Source: Bartonella vinsonii subsp. vinsonii (GTDB lineage: Bacteria; Pseudomonadota; Alphaproteobacteria; Rhizobiales; Rhizobiaceae). From it: a stretch of 63,717 nt of DNA. Position numbers and translations under genes: made by a program. The stretch spans positions 493,662 to 557,378 of the forward strand of contig NZ_CADEAJ010000001.1 in assembly GCF_902825235.1 (NCBI RefSeq), in the 5' to 3' direction. The notes under the pieces were generated by a model, which was given only the letters and a program-made list of their open reading frames with translations, did no database searches and was not told the origin of the DNA. The first letter of the stretch is position 1; the number at the start of each line of letters is the position of its first letter. Below, piece by piece: positions 18,327 through 26,434 of this stretch.

Positions 18327-18450
18327 TGCCTTTTTGAAGTGTTTTTTCCGCTTCATGGGAATGTGTTTATTATCTGCGATGATATTTTTTTGCGAAATAG
18401 AGCGTTTTTTCCTTCTTTATTGGTAACAAAATTACCAGCTTTGTGAACCA
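18327..18450 (-). pseudogene. Decayed duplicate of the suhB 3' end
   Basis: Bases 18327-18450 align with 18519-18647, the 3' end of suhB. Both share TGCGATGATATTTTTTT/CGCGATGATATTTTTTTT, TTGCGAAA, TTTATnGGTAACAAAA and a closing GCGAACCA/GTGAACCA. The copy has small indels and lies just past the suhB stop codon, in the same orientation. Confidence 0.85.
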
Positions 18451-18514
18451 GCGACTTAGAAGGTGGAGAGTGATGTTCTCAAATCTTGGCCTTTAGGGAC
18501 TCTTCTTTTGGGGT

Positions 18515-19306
18515 TTAAATGCCTTTTTTGAGGGCTTCTTCCAATTTAAGGCGAATGCGTTCATTGCCCGCGATGATATTTTTTTTGCGAAAGATAGCAT
18601 CGCCTCCATCTTTATCGGTAACAAAACCACCGGCTTCGCGAACCATCAAAATTCCAGCAGCCATATCCCAAATTTGCAAATTATCTTCCCAAAATCCATC
18701 GGTTCGGCCAGCTGCGACATAAGCTAAATCAAGAGCAGCAGCGCCAAAACGGCGAAGTCCAGAAACTTCCGCCATTACATTGCGCAATTCGATAAGATAT
18801 GCTCCATGATTTGGGCGTCCAAAATGGGGCATGCCCGTTGCAATGACACAATCTTCTAATCGGCGTCGTGCGGAAACGCGACAGCGCCGGTCATTAAAAA
18901 AAGCACCGCCGCCGCGTTCAGCAGTAAACAATTCATCACTCACGGGATTATAAATGACAGCAGCAACAATTTTCCCCTGACTTTCCAAGGCAATGGAAAC
19001 AGCAAAAAAAGGAATACCATGGAGAAAATTTGTTGTGCCATCCAAAGGATCAACAATAAAACGATGTTGTGAATCCTCTCCAATAATTTCTTCAGATTCT
19101 TCCATCAGAAAACCAAATTTAGGCCGTGCTTTGCTTAATTCATTGAAGATAATTTTTTCAGCTTTGCGATCTGCTTGGCTTACATAATCTGCTGGTCCTT
19201 TCAAAGATACTTGCAAATTTTGTACTTCACCGTAATCACGCACCAGAGAGCGTCCAGCTTTCATTGCGGCTTGCACCATGACATTCATGATTGCAGAATG
19301 GGCCAT
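18515..19306 (-). CDS. suhB: Inositol monophosphatase family protein (SuhB-like)
   Basis: A 263-residue Mg-dependent phosphatase of the inositol monophosphatase family. The metal ligands are in MEESEEI (about residue 68) and VDPLDGTTNFLHGIPFFAVS (about residues 86-105). The third aspartate lies in WDMAAGILMVREAGG near residue 219. SuhB hydrolyses myo-inositol phosphates and in E. coli also binds RNA polymerase and NusA during rRNA transcription. It sits 15 bases downstream of efp, so the two are probably cotranscribed. A decayed copy of its last 40 or so codons lies immediately downstream. Confidence 0.93.
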   Translation of the reverse strand: MAHSAIMNVMVQAAMKAGRSLVRDYGEVQNLQVSLKGPADYVSQADRKAEKIIFNELSKARPKFGFLMEESEEIIGEDSQHRFIVDPLDGTTNFLHGIPFFAVSIALESQGKIVAAVIYNPVSDELFTAERGGGAFFNDRRCRVSARRRLEDCVIATGMPHFGRPNHGAYLIELRNVMAEVSGLRRFGAAALDLAYVAAGRTDGFWEDNLQIWDMAAGILMVREAGGFVTDKDGGDAIFRKKNIIAGNERIRLKLEEALKKGI

Positions 19307-19321
19307 CTGTTCTTCCTTTAT

Positions 19322-19894
19322 TTATCCTTTTTCATTCGCACGACGCAAATAAATCAATTCGTTGGTGTCGACAATGATACGTTCACCGGCATTAATAAAA
19401 GGTGGTACAAGAATCCGCATACCATTTTCAAGAATGGCAGGCTTATAAGAAGATGTCACCGTTTGCCCTTTGATGGCAGGATCAGCTTCTGCAATCGTTA
19501 CAGTGACTTGATCTGGAAGCGAGATGCCAATGGGTTTTTCTTGATAAAGTTCAACGGTAACAGTCATCCCATCTTGGAGAAAAGCAGCGCGCTCACCAAC
19601 AAAGTCTTTCTGCAATTCAAGTTGTTCATAAGATTGCGAATCCATAAAAACCAAAGCATCCCCTTGTTCATAAAGAAAAGTAAAATCCTTTTGTTCAAGG
19701 CGTACGCGTTCAACCGTTTCAGCAGCACGAAAGCGTTCATTGAGTTTTGTACCATCAATCAAATTTTTCATTTCAACTTGATTAAAGGCACCACCTTTTC
19801 CTGGTTTTACAGCATTGCATTTCACAGCAACCCATAAGCTTCCTTGGTGCTCAATTACATTACCAGGACGAATTTCATTGCCATTAATTTTCAT
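19322..19894 (-). CDS. efp: Elongation factor P
   Basis: A 190-residue EF-P, which enters the ribosomal E site to relieve stalling at polyproline codons. Domain I starts [20 protein letters not shown] and carries Lys33 in the VKPGKGGAF loop, the residue that is modified in many bacteria. Domains II and III contain [19 protein letters not shown] and [17 protein letters not shown]; the C-terminus has the signature-like [19 protein letters not shown]. The frame extends nine codons upstream, but ATG 19894 gives the normal start. It forms an operon with suhB. Confidence 0.96.
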   Translation of the reverse strand: MKINGNEIRPGNVIEHQGSLWVAVKCNAVKPGKGGAFNQVEMKNLIDGTKLNERFRAAETVERVRLEQKDFTFLYEQGDALVFMDSQSYEQLELQKDFVGERAAFLQDGMTVTVELYQEKPIGISLPDQVTVTIAEADPAIKGQTVTSSYKPAILENGMRILVPPFINAGERIIVDTNELIYLRRANEKG

Positions 19895-20403
19895 CGTTTC
19901 TATCCAATTCCATTCTTGCAAAAAGAACTCTCTATCCTTACGGCAATCCCCCCTCGTTGTCTTGCGGCGAGCTCTTTTGCTGTTTAGTGGTAAGCCCCTT
20001 TGTTATCCTTGCGGTAGGCTCTCCCACGGCTTTTATGAAGCGCTTTTTGCTTTTTTGCCGTGGGCGTTCTCATGCTCTTTGCAAAGAAAAAAGCCTTGAT
20101 CAAGTTCTCCCAAAACCCCCCCTCTCTGTTCTTACTTTTCAACTCTTTGCAAGACCATAAAAAATGCGAAGACGCAAGCCCTTTAAAAATTTGCACAAAA
20201 ATTTTTTAGAATTTTTGGGGGAATTTATCTCGTTGTGTCGTAAAATATCATAATTGATGGCAATGATATAAGTTCCGTAAAACCATGAGATGTTTTTAAT
20301 TGAGAATATGTGATGAATATTTGAGGACGGAGTTTGTTATAGTGTTTCATGTGATAGAGCTTGGTGTGTACTATCGTATGATGTTAGCTTGCATTTTAAT
20401 CAG
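19895..20403. other. Intergenic stretch upstream of efp, no gene seen
   Basis: About 500 bases between efp and the first broken Trp gene. Open frames are short and lack ribosome sites. Composition becomes very AT-rich beyond 20200. Confidence 0.4.
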
Positions 20404-20740
20404 AGATCAGCGGTAAAATGGCTCTTTGTTTCATCGAGGTTAGAACTCTAAATCTTTTGAGCAGCAGGTATTCCCTATGCTTGATGCGATTTCATCAGGA
20501 GGCTGGTGTTTTTTTAAGAGATCAGCATAAAAAAAGACAAGCGAAACATTCAAGATATTATAGGCAATTTCTTTTAAGTGCCTTGCACTGACACGATTTA
20601 ATCTTGTTTCATATTTTTGAATTTGTTGGAAGTTGACACCTAAATGGTGCTCTAATTCTTTCTGAGACATTTTCAACATTTTTCGCCTAAAACGAATTTT
20701 TTTGCCAATGAACTTGTCAATAAAAATGTCGTTATGAGGA
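20404..20740 (-). pseudogene. Broken Trp-like XRE regulator, left border of the mobile remnant
   Basis: The middle part reads MLKMSQKELEHHLGVNFQQI and continues QKYETRLNRVSARHLKEIA, clearly the HTH of the Trp family. The N-terminus (IGKKIRF) is in another frame and the C-terminus shifts frame after SKDLEF, though the remains of the tail (SDQR-like, near 20404) are visible. No intact RNA leader is attached. Its 116-base core is identical to the other broken copy at 22637. Confidence 0.82.
20591..20706. repeat. 116-bp perfect direct repeat, left copy
   Basis: Identical base for base to 22637-22752, same orientation, beginning ACACGATTTAATCTTG and ending TTTTTTTGCC. It lies within the broken Trp gene. 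The two copies bracket about 1.9 kb of mobile-element remains. Confidence 0.9.
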
Positions 20741-20744
20741 TTTT

Positions 20745-20869
20745 ACCAATATCCTAGAAAATGCTACATGGAATATAGAAAGCTATTCAGCTGCTTCAAT
20801 CGCAGATAAGCCAAGTTTTGCATCTACATCTTCACATAATAATTCGCTAGGGTATGGAGCATTTTTCAT
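20745..20869 (-). pseudogene. higA: HigA-type antitoxin relic
   Basis: From ATG 20869 the frame reads MKNAPYPSELLCEDVDAKLG then LSAIEAAE, a stop, and LSIFHVAFSRIL. This resembles the HigA/VapI family start (PxPGExLREDVLxxLGLS..EAAxxLxVSRxxLSRxL). GGAAAGAAGAG lies upstream. The in-frame stop and the loss of the rest of the helix-turn-helix mark it as dead. No matching HigB toxin was recognised beside it. Confidence 0.6.
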
Positions 20870-21064
20870 TTTTTTATTACTCTTCTTTCCTTAAATCTTA
20901 AAGCCATAACTTACATTATTTTGTATTGTTACAATATATAATGAGATTTATTCGCTCTGGCTAAAATGAGGGTTTTTATTGAGGTACAAATCTTTTTGCT
21001 TTTCGCAAGAACTTTTAAGTCTTGACGTTTAAAATATAGATAACGTTCACATTAAATAGCGGGT

Positions 21065-21463
21065 TCATCTAGGACGAGTACTTATATGAGCACGTGGCTC
21101 TCCGGCAACATTATACTGAAGAAGAGATACTATAGCTCTATTATTTAATCGTATTCTATAACTCAAATTTACGCCCATATTTTTCTGCTTTTGAGGTTGA
21201 TCTGTGTAGATCACATTATATTCATTCTGTCGCAACAGATTGATAAATAAAGGAGTAAAATTGTCTACTGTATCATTTTTCTTTATAAGAAGTGTGGTTG
21301 TAGCAGGTGGTAAAGATCTTTTTATATTGCCAATGAAATCGCTAGCGACTAATTTTGCTTGATGTTTCGTAAGACTTTGATCAACATAATTTGATGAATA
21401 ACTGCCTACAGATGCGCATCCCGCCACCAACACAACCGGTGGCAGCAATAAATATTTTAACAT
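21065..21463 (-). CDS. trbH: TrbH-like conjugal transfer lipoprotein
   Basis: A 132-residue lipoprotein: signal MLKYLLLPPVVLVAGCASVG with lipobox cysteine 16, then a periplasmic part containing VASDFIGNIKRSLPPATTTL and FTPLFINLLRQNEYNVIYTD. This is the layout of TrbH from Ti-plasmid-type conjugation systems. The open frame extends 40 codons upstream but GGGGGAT before ATG 21463 fits the true start. TrbH normally lies between trbG and trbI in a ten-gene operon; here neither neighbour is recognisable, so this is an orphan left from a lost conjugation island. It may not be functional. Confidence 0.65.
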   Translation of the reverse strand: MLKYLLLPPVVLVAGCASVGSYSSNYVDQSLTKHQAKLVASDFIGNIKRSLPPATTTLLIKKNDTVDNFTPLFINLLRQNEYNVIYTDQPQKQKNMGVNLSYRIRLNNRAIVSLLQYNVAGEPRAHISTRPR

Positions 21464-21606
21464 CTTAATCCCCCTTACTATTGCTAGGCTCTCCTGAGAA
21501 GTTTCTATTCCAGAAATAAGAGCAACTTTATTCATAACTACACTAACAACATATCGGGTTTCAATCAAGCGGCAATTAATCAATGAATAATGGCTACAGC
21601 TTTAAT

Positions 21607-21777
21607 TTAAGCTGCTTGAAGTGTTTCTTGCGGCGTATATTTTAATAAACTGCTGCTTTTAGTGATTGCGATAAAAAGCAATTTTTGTGTTTGCATGTTA
21701 AGATCACGTCTTCCATCATCATTATAAAATGATGCTTTAGGCGTTGTTTCAGATCGACCAAATAAATTTTCAAGCAT
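21607..21777 (-). CDS. Short unknown frame in the mobile remnant
   Basis: A 56-codon frame, MLENLFGRSETTPKASFYND onward, ending LLKYTPQETLQAA. Codon use looks protein-like, but the ribosome site is poor and it may be the tail of a larger lost gene of the conjugation island. No family recognised. Confidence 0.3.
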   Translation of the reverse strand: MLENLFGRSETTPKASFYNDDGRRDLNMQTQKLLFIAITKSSSLLKYTPQETLQAA

Positions 21778-22170
21778 TGTTTTTTGAAGGCTACCTTTTT
21801 AAAATACGCATGAATGCTTATCCTGTTTATTGTAAAATACTATCGTTTGAGGTGTGCTGCTATAAGGCATAAGACTTTGAACATGTGATGTTTTGATGAG
21901 AATGTGTAGTGAATATTTGAGGGAGAGCTTGACCGGATAATTTTGTAAAATGTACCACATGAAATGGGAAGCTAAAAGAGTGCCGTTCTGAGAAGACAAC
22001 ACATTGATTTATAATGATAATTTACTGTTTTGCATATTGAATGAGACCCCCGAATATTGTAAGATTTTCTCATCTCAAATCATCTTATGTTCAATCAATT
22101 AAAGTCACTTACTTGCACGTCATAAGCGGGGTTATCGTGTGGATAAAAAACCGTTTAGAAAGGAACAAAA

Positions 22171-22401
22171 ATGCCTTTAATGAATCGTCTTAATGCAAGG
22201 GCTGTCGCAACATTGGGAGCTGGCAAATATAATGATGGCGCTGGCTTGCACCTTCATAAGCGTAAAGATGGGGGTGCTCAATGGCTTTATCATTATACCA
22301 TTCATGGGAGGCGTCGTGAAGACGGATTGTTTACCAACTGGATAGGGAAGGGATTTTTGTCCTTTGAGGTATGTGAGGCAAGTCAAGAACAGAGAGTGTA
22401 G
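22171..22401 (+). pseudogene. N-terminal fragment of a P4-type tyrosine integrase
   Basis: The first 50 or so residues (MPLMNRLNARAVATLGAGKY, then NDGAGLHLHKRKDGGAQWLY and IHGRRREDGL) match the N-terminal DUF4102 arm-binding domain of P4-like integrases. The frame then runs into unrelated residues (WIGKGFLSFEV) and a stop at 76 codons; full-length members have about 400 residues, so the catalytic domain is gone. AAGGAACAAAA precedes the ATG. Confidence 0.75.
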
Positions 22402-22429
22402 CGCCTCCCTATATCATGATGTTAAAAGT

Positions 22430-22925
22430 TCTCATTCTGATCAGCGATGAGCTGTAGGATGGCTCTTTTTTTGACAGCATTTAAAACTCTAAAGCTTTTA
22501 AAAAGCAGATATTCTTCTTTGCTAGAGATAATTTTATCATGATGGTGTGGAGGTTCTTGTTTTGTGAGGATATCCGCCTAAACAAGAAATTGGGGTATCG
22601 AGTCTCTCAGAAATTTCCTTCAAACGCCTAGTATTTACACGATTTAATCTTGTTTCATATTTTTGAATTTGTTGGAAGTTGACACCTAAATGGTGCTCTA
22701 ATTCTTTCTGAGACATTTTCAACATTTTTCGCCTAAAACGAATTTTTTTGCCTATAAAATGTCGTTATAAAGGTCTTGTGTTTGTATTTCCACGCCGGTT
22801 GCGAGCACTCTCTTATGCGTATTTTGGGAGCTTGAAAATACTGAATTCGAATCAGCCTTTTTTGCTTTTAGTGCTTAAAGCACCTGAACAGTGCAAAAAT
22901 TCTCAGAATTTCTATAAATTTTATC
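22430..22925 (-). pseudogene. Broken Trp gene and leader remnant, right border of the mobile remnant
   Basis: The HTH core (MLKMSQKELEHHLGVNFQQI, then QKYETRLNRVNTRRLKE) is followed by a frameshift; the C-terminal half and tail are recognisable to about 22430 in other frames. Upstream, about 22775-22925, is a shortened leader: the GCTCGC-like segment next to the start, a TTTTGC-type hairpin and the AGCAC pairing, but with many changes and no promoter. Confidence 0.75.
22637..22752. repeat. 116-bp perfect direct repeat, right copy
   Basis: Identical to 20591-20706 and in the same orientation; inside the second broken Trp gene. Confidence 0.9.
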
Positions 22926-22963
22926 TCTTGGAAGTAAAAAACAGTATTGCTCTTGGAGCATTC

Positions 22964-24016
22964 TTAAAAAATAGGGAGGAGTTTTATTGCCTCTTTTTGC
23001 GCTTTTTCCAATTGTGTATTGTTCATCCCTTGGAGCATCATTTCAAGGTCAGGCGCTTCCATTTTCGCTTGCTTGGCAAGTATATACCATGCGGCAGCCA
23101 TGATGATATCGCCTTTTGTGCCTATTCCATCCCGATAAAGCCTTGCAAGAGAAATTTGTGCTGGGGGGATCATGTCGTGCGCATGACCCAGAAGCAAACG
23201 AAAAGCACGTTGAAAATCGGTTTCTCCGCCACGCCCTTGCACAAGCCATTGTGCCAAAAGAATTTGCGCTTCAAAATGTTTGTTTTGCGCAGCAGCTTCC
23301 ATGAGTTTGCGTGCATTACGGTCATCCTTTGGCCGTGTTAATGTGCCGGTGGCAAGTATTCTTGCGGCGGCAAAAGCAGCATTAGCATCACCAAGGGCAG
23401 CGCCTTTTAAAAACCATTTTAAAGCTTGTTCTTTTGCTTCACTTTCACGGTTTTGTGAGGAAACACCAGGAAGAGCCTGCTTTTCACGAGAGGCTTTGTA
23501 GAGAAGCATTTGTCCATAATAAAAATAGGATTCTTTTACACCAGCCTCTACGGCTTTTTGAATAAACTGTCCGCCAAGTTCTTGATTTTGTGTAATAAAA
23601 TGACCATCAAACAACATAAGACCATAGCGCAATTGCGCTTGTGGTTCCCCTTGTTTTGCGGCACGCCCATACCACAAAGCGGCGCGTGCGCCATCAATAG
23701 GAACGGCGCATCCTTCCATATAAATGCGCGCAAGAAGCGTTTGTGCAAAAGGATCATTTTGCTCTGCACGTCTTAGTGCTTCACGAAAAGCTTTCAAATA
23801 ATAGCCTTGGATGTAATAGTCATAGGCTTGATCATATTGTCCTGCTTGTAGGGGCTGGAATGGTTCTTTTGTCTCTGAAGATTCTTGAATAGTATTGAGG
23901 GAATGCTCAAGATTCGAGGCTTCTTCGGTGATGTTAGCAGAGCTTTCAACAGTGGTTGCAAGCCAAACCACTATCAGAATAAAAAAGCTTCTTTTTATCA
24001 TGCCTTTTTTTATCAT
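22964..24016 (-). CDS. Secreted Sel1-repeat protein
   Basis: A 350-residue protein. The N-terminus (SFFILIVVWLATTVESSA) is a signal peptide or anchor. After a spacer, residues about 75-310 contain at least five Sel1/TPR-like repeats; examples are DPFAQTLLARIYMEGCAVPI, EPQAQLRYGLMLFDGHFITQ, DANAAFAAARILATGTLTRP and PAQISLARLYRDGIGTKGDI. Sel1 repeats are helical scaffolds for protein contacts; in rhizobia members such as ExoR regulate signalling in the periplasm. Whether this protein is regulatory or an envelope factor is unknown. It ends only 40 bases from the leader remnant of the broken Trp cassette. Confidence 0.85.
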   Translation of the reverse strand: MIKKGMIKRSFFILIVVWLATTVESSANITEEASNLEHSLNTIQESSETKEPFQPLQAGQYDQAYDYYIQGYYLKAFREALRRAEQNDPFAQTLLARIYMEGCAVPIDGARAALWYGRAAKQGEPQAQLRYGLMLFDGHFITQNQELGGQFIQKAVEAGVKESYFYYGQMLLYKASREKQALPGVSSQNRESEAKEQALKWFLKGAALGDANAAFAAARILATGTLTRPKDDRNARKLMEAAAQNKHFEAQILLAQWLVQGRGGETDFQRAFRLLLGHAHDMIPPAQISLARLYRDGIGTKGDIIMAAAWYILAKQAKMEAPDLEMMLQGMNNTQLEKAQKEAIKLLPIF

Positions 24017-24161
24017 GGATGCTCTCTCCCCATCACAAGTGGGAATTTTTACATTTTTTCATCATCATTTCAAGCATGATCAAAGGAGGAGCAGAAATGA
24101 TTTTTTCCATTGAATGCTTATGAATGGAGAGGGGAGTGCTTTTCCATGCTTGTTCAAACTT

Positions 24162-24521
24162 TTACTTTTGATCAGAGATTAACTGTAAAATTGCTTTTTG
24201 TTTTACAGAATTCAGAACTCTAAAGCTTTTTAAAAGCAGATATTCTTCTTCGCTCGAGATGATTTCATCATGATGGTATGGGGGCTCTTGCTTTGTTAAG
24301 ATCTCCGCATAAAAAAAGGAAAGTGGTACGTTGAGAATATTGGCAATTTCGTTCAAACGCCCAGCACTTATACGATTTAATCCTGTTTCATATTTTTGGA
24401 TTTGTTGCGCGCTTACTCTCAAGTGGTGCCCTAATTCTTTCTGAGACATTTTCAGCATTTTTCGCTTAAAGCGAATTTTTTTACCTATAAAAGTGTCGTG
24501 AAAAAGGTTTTTAGTTTGCAT
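24162..24521 (-). CDS. XRE-family small DNA-binding regulator (Trp-like), cassette 4
   Basis: A 119-residue protein nearly identical to the copies at 5335 and 6092 (start MQTKNLFHDTFIGKKIRFKR, HTH SQKELGHHLRVSAQQIQKYE). ATG 24521 follows a GGGGGG ribosome site; the 12 upstream codons belong to the leader. It stands between the Sel1 gene and the toxin-antitoxin pair. Confidence 0.85.
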   Translation of the reverse strand: MQTKNLFHDTFIGKKIRFKRKMLKMSQKELGHHLRVSAQQIQKYETGLNRISAGRLNEIANILNVPLSFFYAEILTKQEPPYHHDEIISSEEEYLLLKSFRVLNSVKQKAILQLISDQK

Positions 24522-24539
24522 TTTACTCCCCCCCGCCGG

Positions 24540-24739
24540 TTGCGAGCGCCCTCGCATTGGTATTCCGGGAGCTTGAAAATACTGAACCTAACTCAGCATT
24601 TTGCTTTTAGTGCTTAGAGCACCTGGACATAGCAAAATCTCCCAGAATCATGAGATAGTTGCAAAGCGGGAGAATTTTATGTTTGAGTTTTCGGGTTTTT
24701 AGATCCCTATTGGTCGTTGCGTATACGACCAAAACCACC
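24540..24739 (-). ncRNA. Brt-like structured leader RNA, cassette 4
   Basis: About 200 bases. The first hairpin is damaged (CCCGCTTTGCAACTATCTC instead of CCCGC...GCGGG). The closing pair is TTCTGGGAG with CTCCCGGAA, one weak pair. The TTTTGC...GCAAAA and CTGA...TCAG stems are intact. Ends inferred from promoter and ribosome site. Confidence 0.62.
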
Positions 24740-24745
24740 TTTTTA

Positions 24746-24805
24746 GTCATAAAGGAATTTCAGGGAATTTACAATGAAAATGAAAAAAGTTTCTGTAATT
24801 TATAG
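24746..24805 (-). promoter_or_regulatory. Promoter and operator-like palindrome of cassette 4
   Basis: On the minus strand: CTATAAATTACAG (24805-24793, one mismatch in the palindrome), TTGTAA (24774-24769), 17 bases, TATGAC (24751-24746). Confidence 0.52.
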
Positions 24806-24843
24806 TTTCTTAAAACGGAGAGGTGATGTGTTTTGCAATTAAA

Positions 24844-25131
24844 TCAAATAGAGAGTGGAAATTCACGGCGGGCGTGTGCTACGGTAACAATCTCAATTTT
24901 CCTTGCCGCTACTCGGTACAATATAAGATAGTTCGGATGCGCTATGATTTCTCGCAATCCTAGCACTCTCTCACTTTGGCGATATAGGTACGGATGCTCG
25001 GACAATGGCAGGACACAAGCTTCCAGAAGTTTTTTCATTCGCCGCGCAGCAGACGGATTTTCTCGAGCAATGTAAGTTAAAATTTGACGTAAATCATTGC
25101 GCGCCGAAGGCAACCAGACAACTGGTAGCAT
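24844..25131 (-). CDS. RelE/ParE-family toxin
   Basis: A 95-residue protein of the RelE/ParE fold. The signature regions are WLPSARNDLRQILTYIAREN (helix 1), MKKLLEACVLPLSEHPYLYR, LGLREIIAHPNYLILYRVAA and the final strand IEIVTVAHARREFP. ParE members poison gyrase and RelE members cleave mRNA; the pattern with the YLILYRV strand favours ParE-like but does not settle the target. It overlaps the antitoxin stop by one base (TAATG), typical of a coupled toxin-antitoxin operon. Confidence 0.85.
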   Translation of the reverse strand: MLPVVWLPSARNDLRQILTYIARENPSAARRMKKLLEACVLPLSEHPYLYRQSERVLGLREIIAHPNYLILYRVAARKIEIVTVAHARREFPLSI

Positions 25132-25322
25132 TAGAATTTCTTCTGTTCAGCTTCAAACTGTTCTATGATAGTTTCCATTTCAGCCATAACTTCATCATGT
25201 GCAAGTGCAGGATGTGGATTCGCAAGGCTCATTGCTGCTTTTTCACGGAGCCACGTAGTATAACTGTTTTCCTGTTCAATGGTTTCAAACTCTGAGACGA
25301 ACGGAGAAAGGGCATTTTTCAT
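25131..25322 (-). CDS. Antitoxin of the ParE-type toxin
   Basis: A 63-residue acidic protein directly upstream of the toxin. The C-terminal half (PHPALAHDEVMAEMETIIEQ) resembles the common segment of antitoxins that accompany ParE/RelE toxins (HDEVMAEM). The N-terminal half (SEFETIEQENSYTTWLREKA) matches the short antitoxin type that starts with FETxExAxxYxxWLR. GGAAA precedes the ATG. It should bind and neutralise the toxin and repress the operon. Confidence 0.82.
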   Translation of the reverse strand: MKNALSPFVSEFETIEQENSYTTWLREKAAMSLANPHPALAHDEVMAEMETIIEQFEAEQKKF

Positions 25323-25577
25323 GATAGTATTTCCTTTCCACTTTTCTCTATTTTAGACGCTATCATTATTATACATCCACACTCTATTGTCCATAAATTT
25401 TTCAATACTCTTTTGGCTTAAACGATAAATTATTACATAAGTTGCTCTTTCACGGAAAGAGATTCAATATTTTCCGCTGGAATACTCCAATTCTTTTTCC
25501 ATTTTAAAATCGAACAAATCTCTCTCATCTTTATATTCAGGAAATTGTTTCAAATCCTCAGTGGGCGTTGTTTAAAT

Positions 25578-26387
25578 TTAACTGAATGCATCAGCAATTT
25601 CTTTTGGACCAATATTAAAACCAGAGGCTTGTAAATGTTGACAAAGCTCTGGAATTGCCTCTTTTACGTGGTTACTGAAACCAATGTATTTAATTCCACT
25701 AATATCTGAAGGTTTCTCAATATTTTGGTTTTCTTTTACGAGAATAGCAACATTTTTGCGAGAAAGTGCGGACATTAACATACCCATTTCGAGAATAACA
25801 TTTTGTCGTGCACGAGGTTTTGCTGCTGTTTCACCGGCAGATTTGGCATAGCCCATGTCATCGGGAGTAAGTAGGACAATACCAAATTTTATCGAACTTT
25901 TTTGCGTATTAATTTCTTTTTCTAAAGCTTCAATGATGGTTGAACCATTGCCACTCGTATTTTGCAAGACGTATGGTTCAAGCTTAAGCTTATGAAGAAT
26001 AAGTTCAAGTTGCTCTAGAGCAGTATGATCATGACCGTGAACGATAAAGATTTTTGGAGAAGGGAGGGGTGAGACATTGGAAGTATCCGTTAGAGAGGAG
26101 GGGATTGATTTTTCTGTATATTTAGCTACTCTATACTTAGCCAGCTCTTTTTCTAACTTTTTTTTAACGGTTTTTTCATCGTGACAGAGGACTATTCTTG
26201 TGTTTGTAAACCAAGTAATGTATTTTCCCTTAGAAATTTCAATATTATACGCACTCCCAGTGCGACTTCGTGGGGACCCAGCGAAAGTTGGTTCGCATGT
26301 AATGTCTATGATTTTATATCCAGCTTTGCGAACTATCTCTTGAAGCTCTTCAAACGTTCCATCATGTCTTAGGTGATCCTCATCCAT
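25578..26387 (-). CDS. TIR-like nucleotide-binding protein, candidate NADase defence effector
   Basis: A 269-residue protein. Residues about 111-240 form a TIR-like domain of the CAP12 type (PF10137): KIFIVHGHDHTALEQLELIL, GSTIIEALE, FGIVLLTPDDMGYA, RARQNVILEMGMLMSALSRK and PSDISGIKYIGF. Glu200 in NVILEMG is at the position of the catalytic glutamate of TIR NADases. The first 90 residues hold a separate compact domain (EISKGKYITWFTNTRIVLCH) that I do not recognise and that may sense or bind a partner. Related TIR domains are effectors in CBASS and other phage defences, but no cyclase is visible nearby. The frame extends 17 codons upstream; GAGGGGGA before ATG 26387 fixes the start. Confidence 0.78.
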   Translation of the reverse strand: MDEDHLRHDGTFEELQEIVRKAGYKIIDITCEPTFAGSPRSRTGSAYNIEISKGKYITWFTNTRIVLCHDEKTVKKKLEKELAKYRVAKYTEKSIPSSLTDTSNVSPLPSPKIFIVHGHDHTALEQLELILHKLKLEPYVLQNTSGNGSTIIEALEKEINTQKSSIKFGIVLLTPDDMGYAKSAGETAAKPRARQNVILEMGMLMSALSRKNVAILVKENQNIEKPSDISGIKYIGFSNHVKEAIPELCQHLQASGFNIGPKEIADAFS

Positions 26388-26434
26388 TTCTGTCCCCCTC
26401 AGTATTATAAAGCATTCATGATAGAATCTGTGTA

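Noticed and set aside
25433..25528. 31-codon minus-strand frame between the antitoxin and the TIR gene
   Set aside because: No ribosome site or recognisable family; may be the tail of a lost gene.
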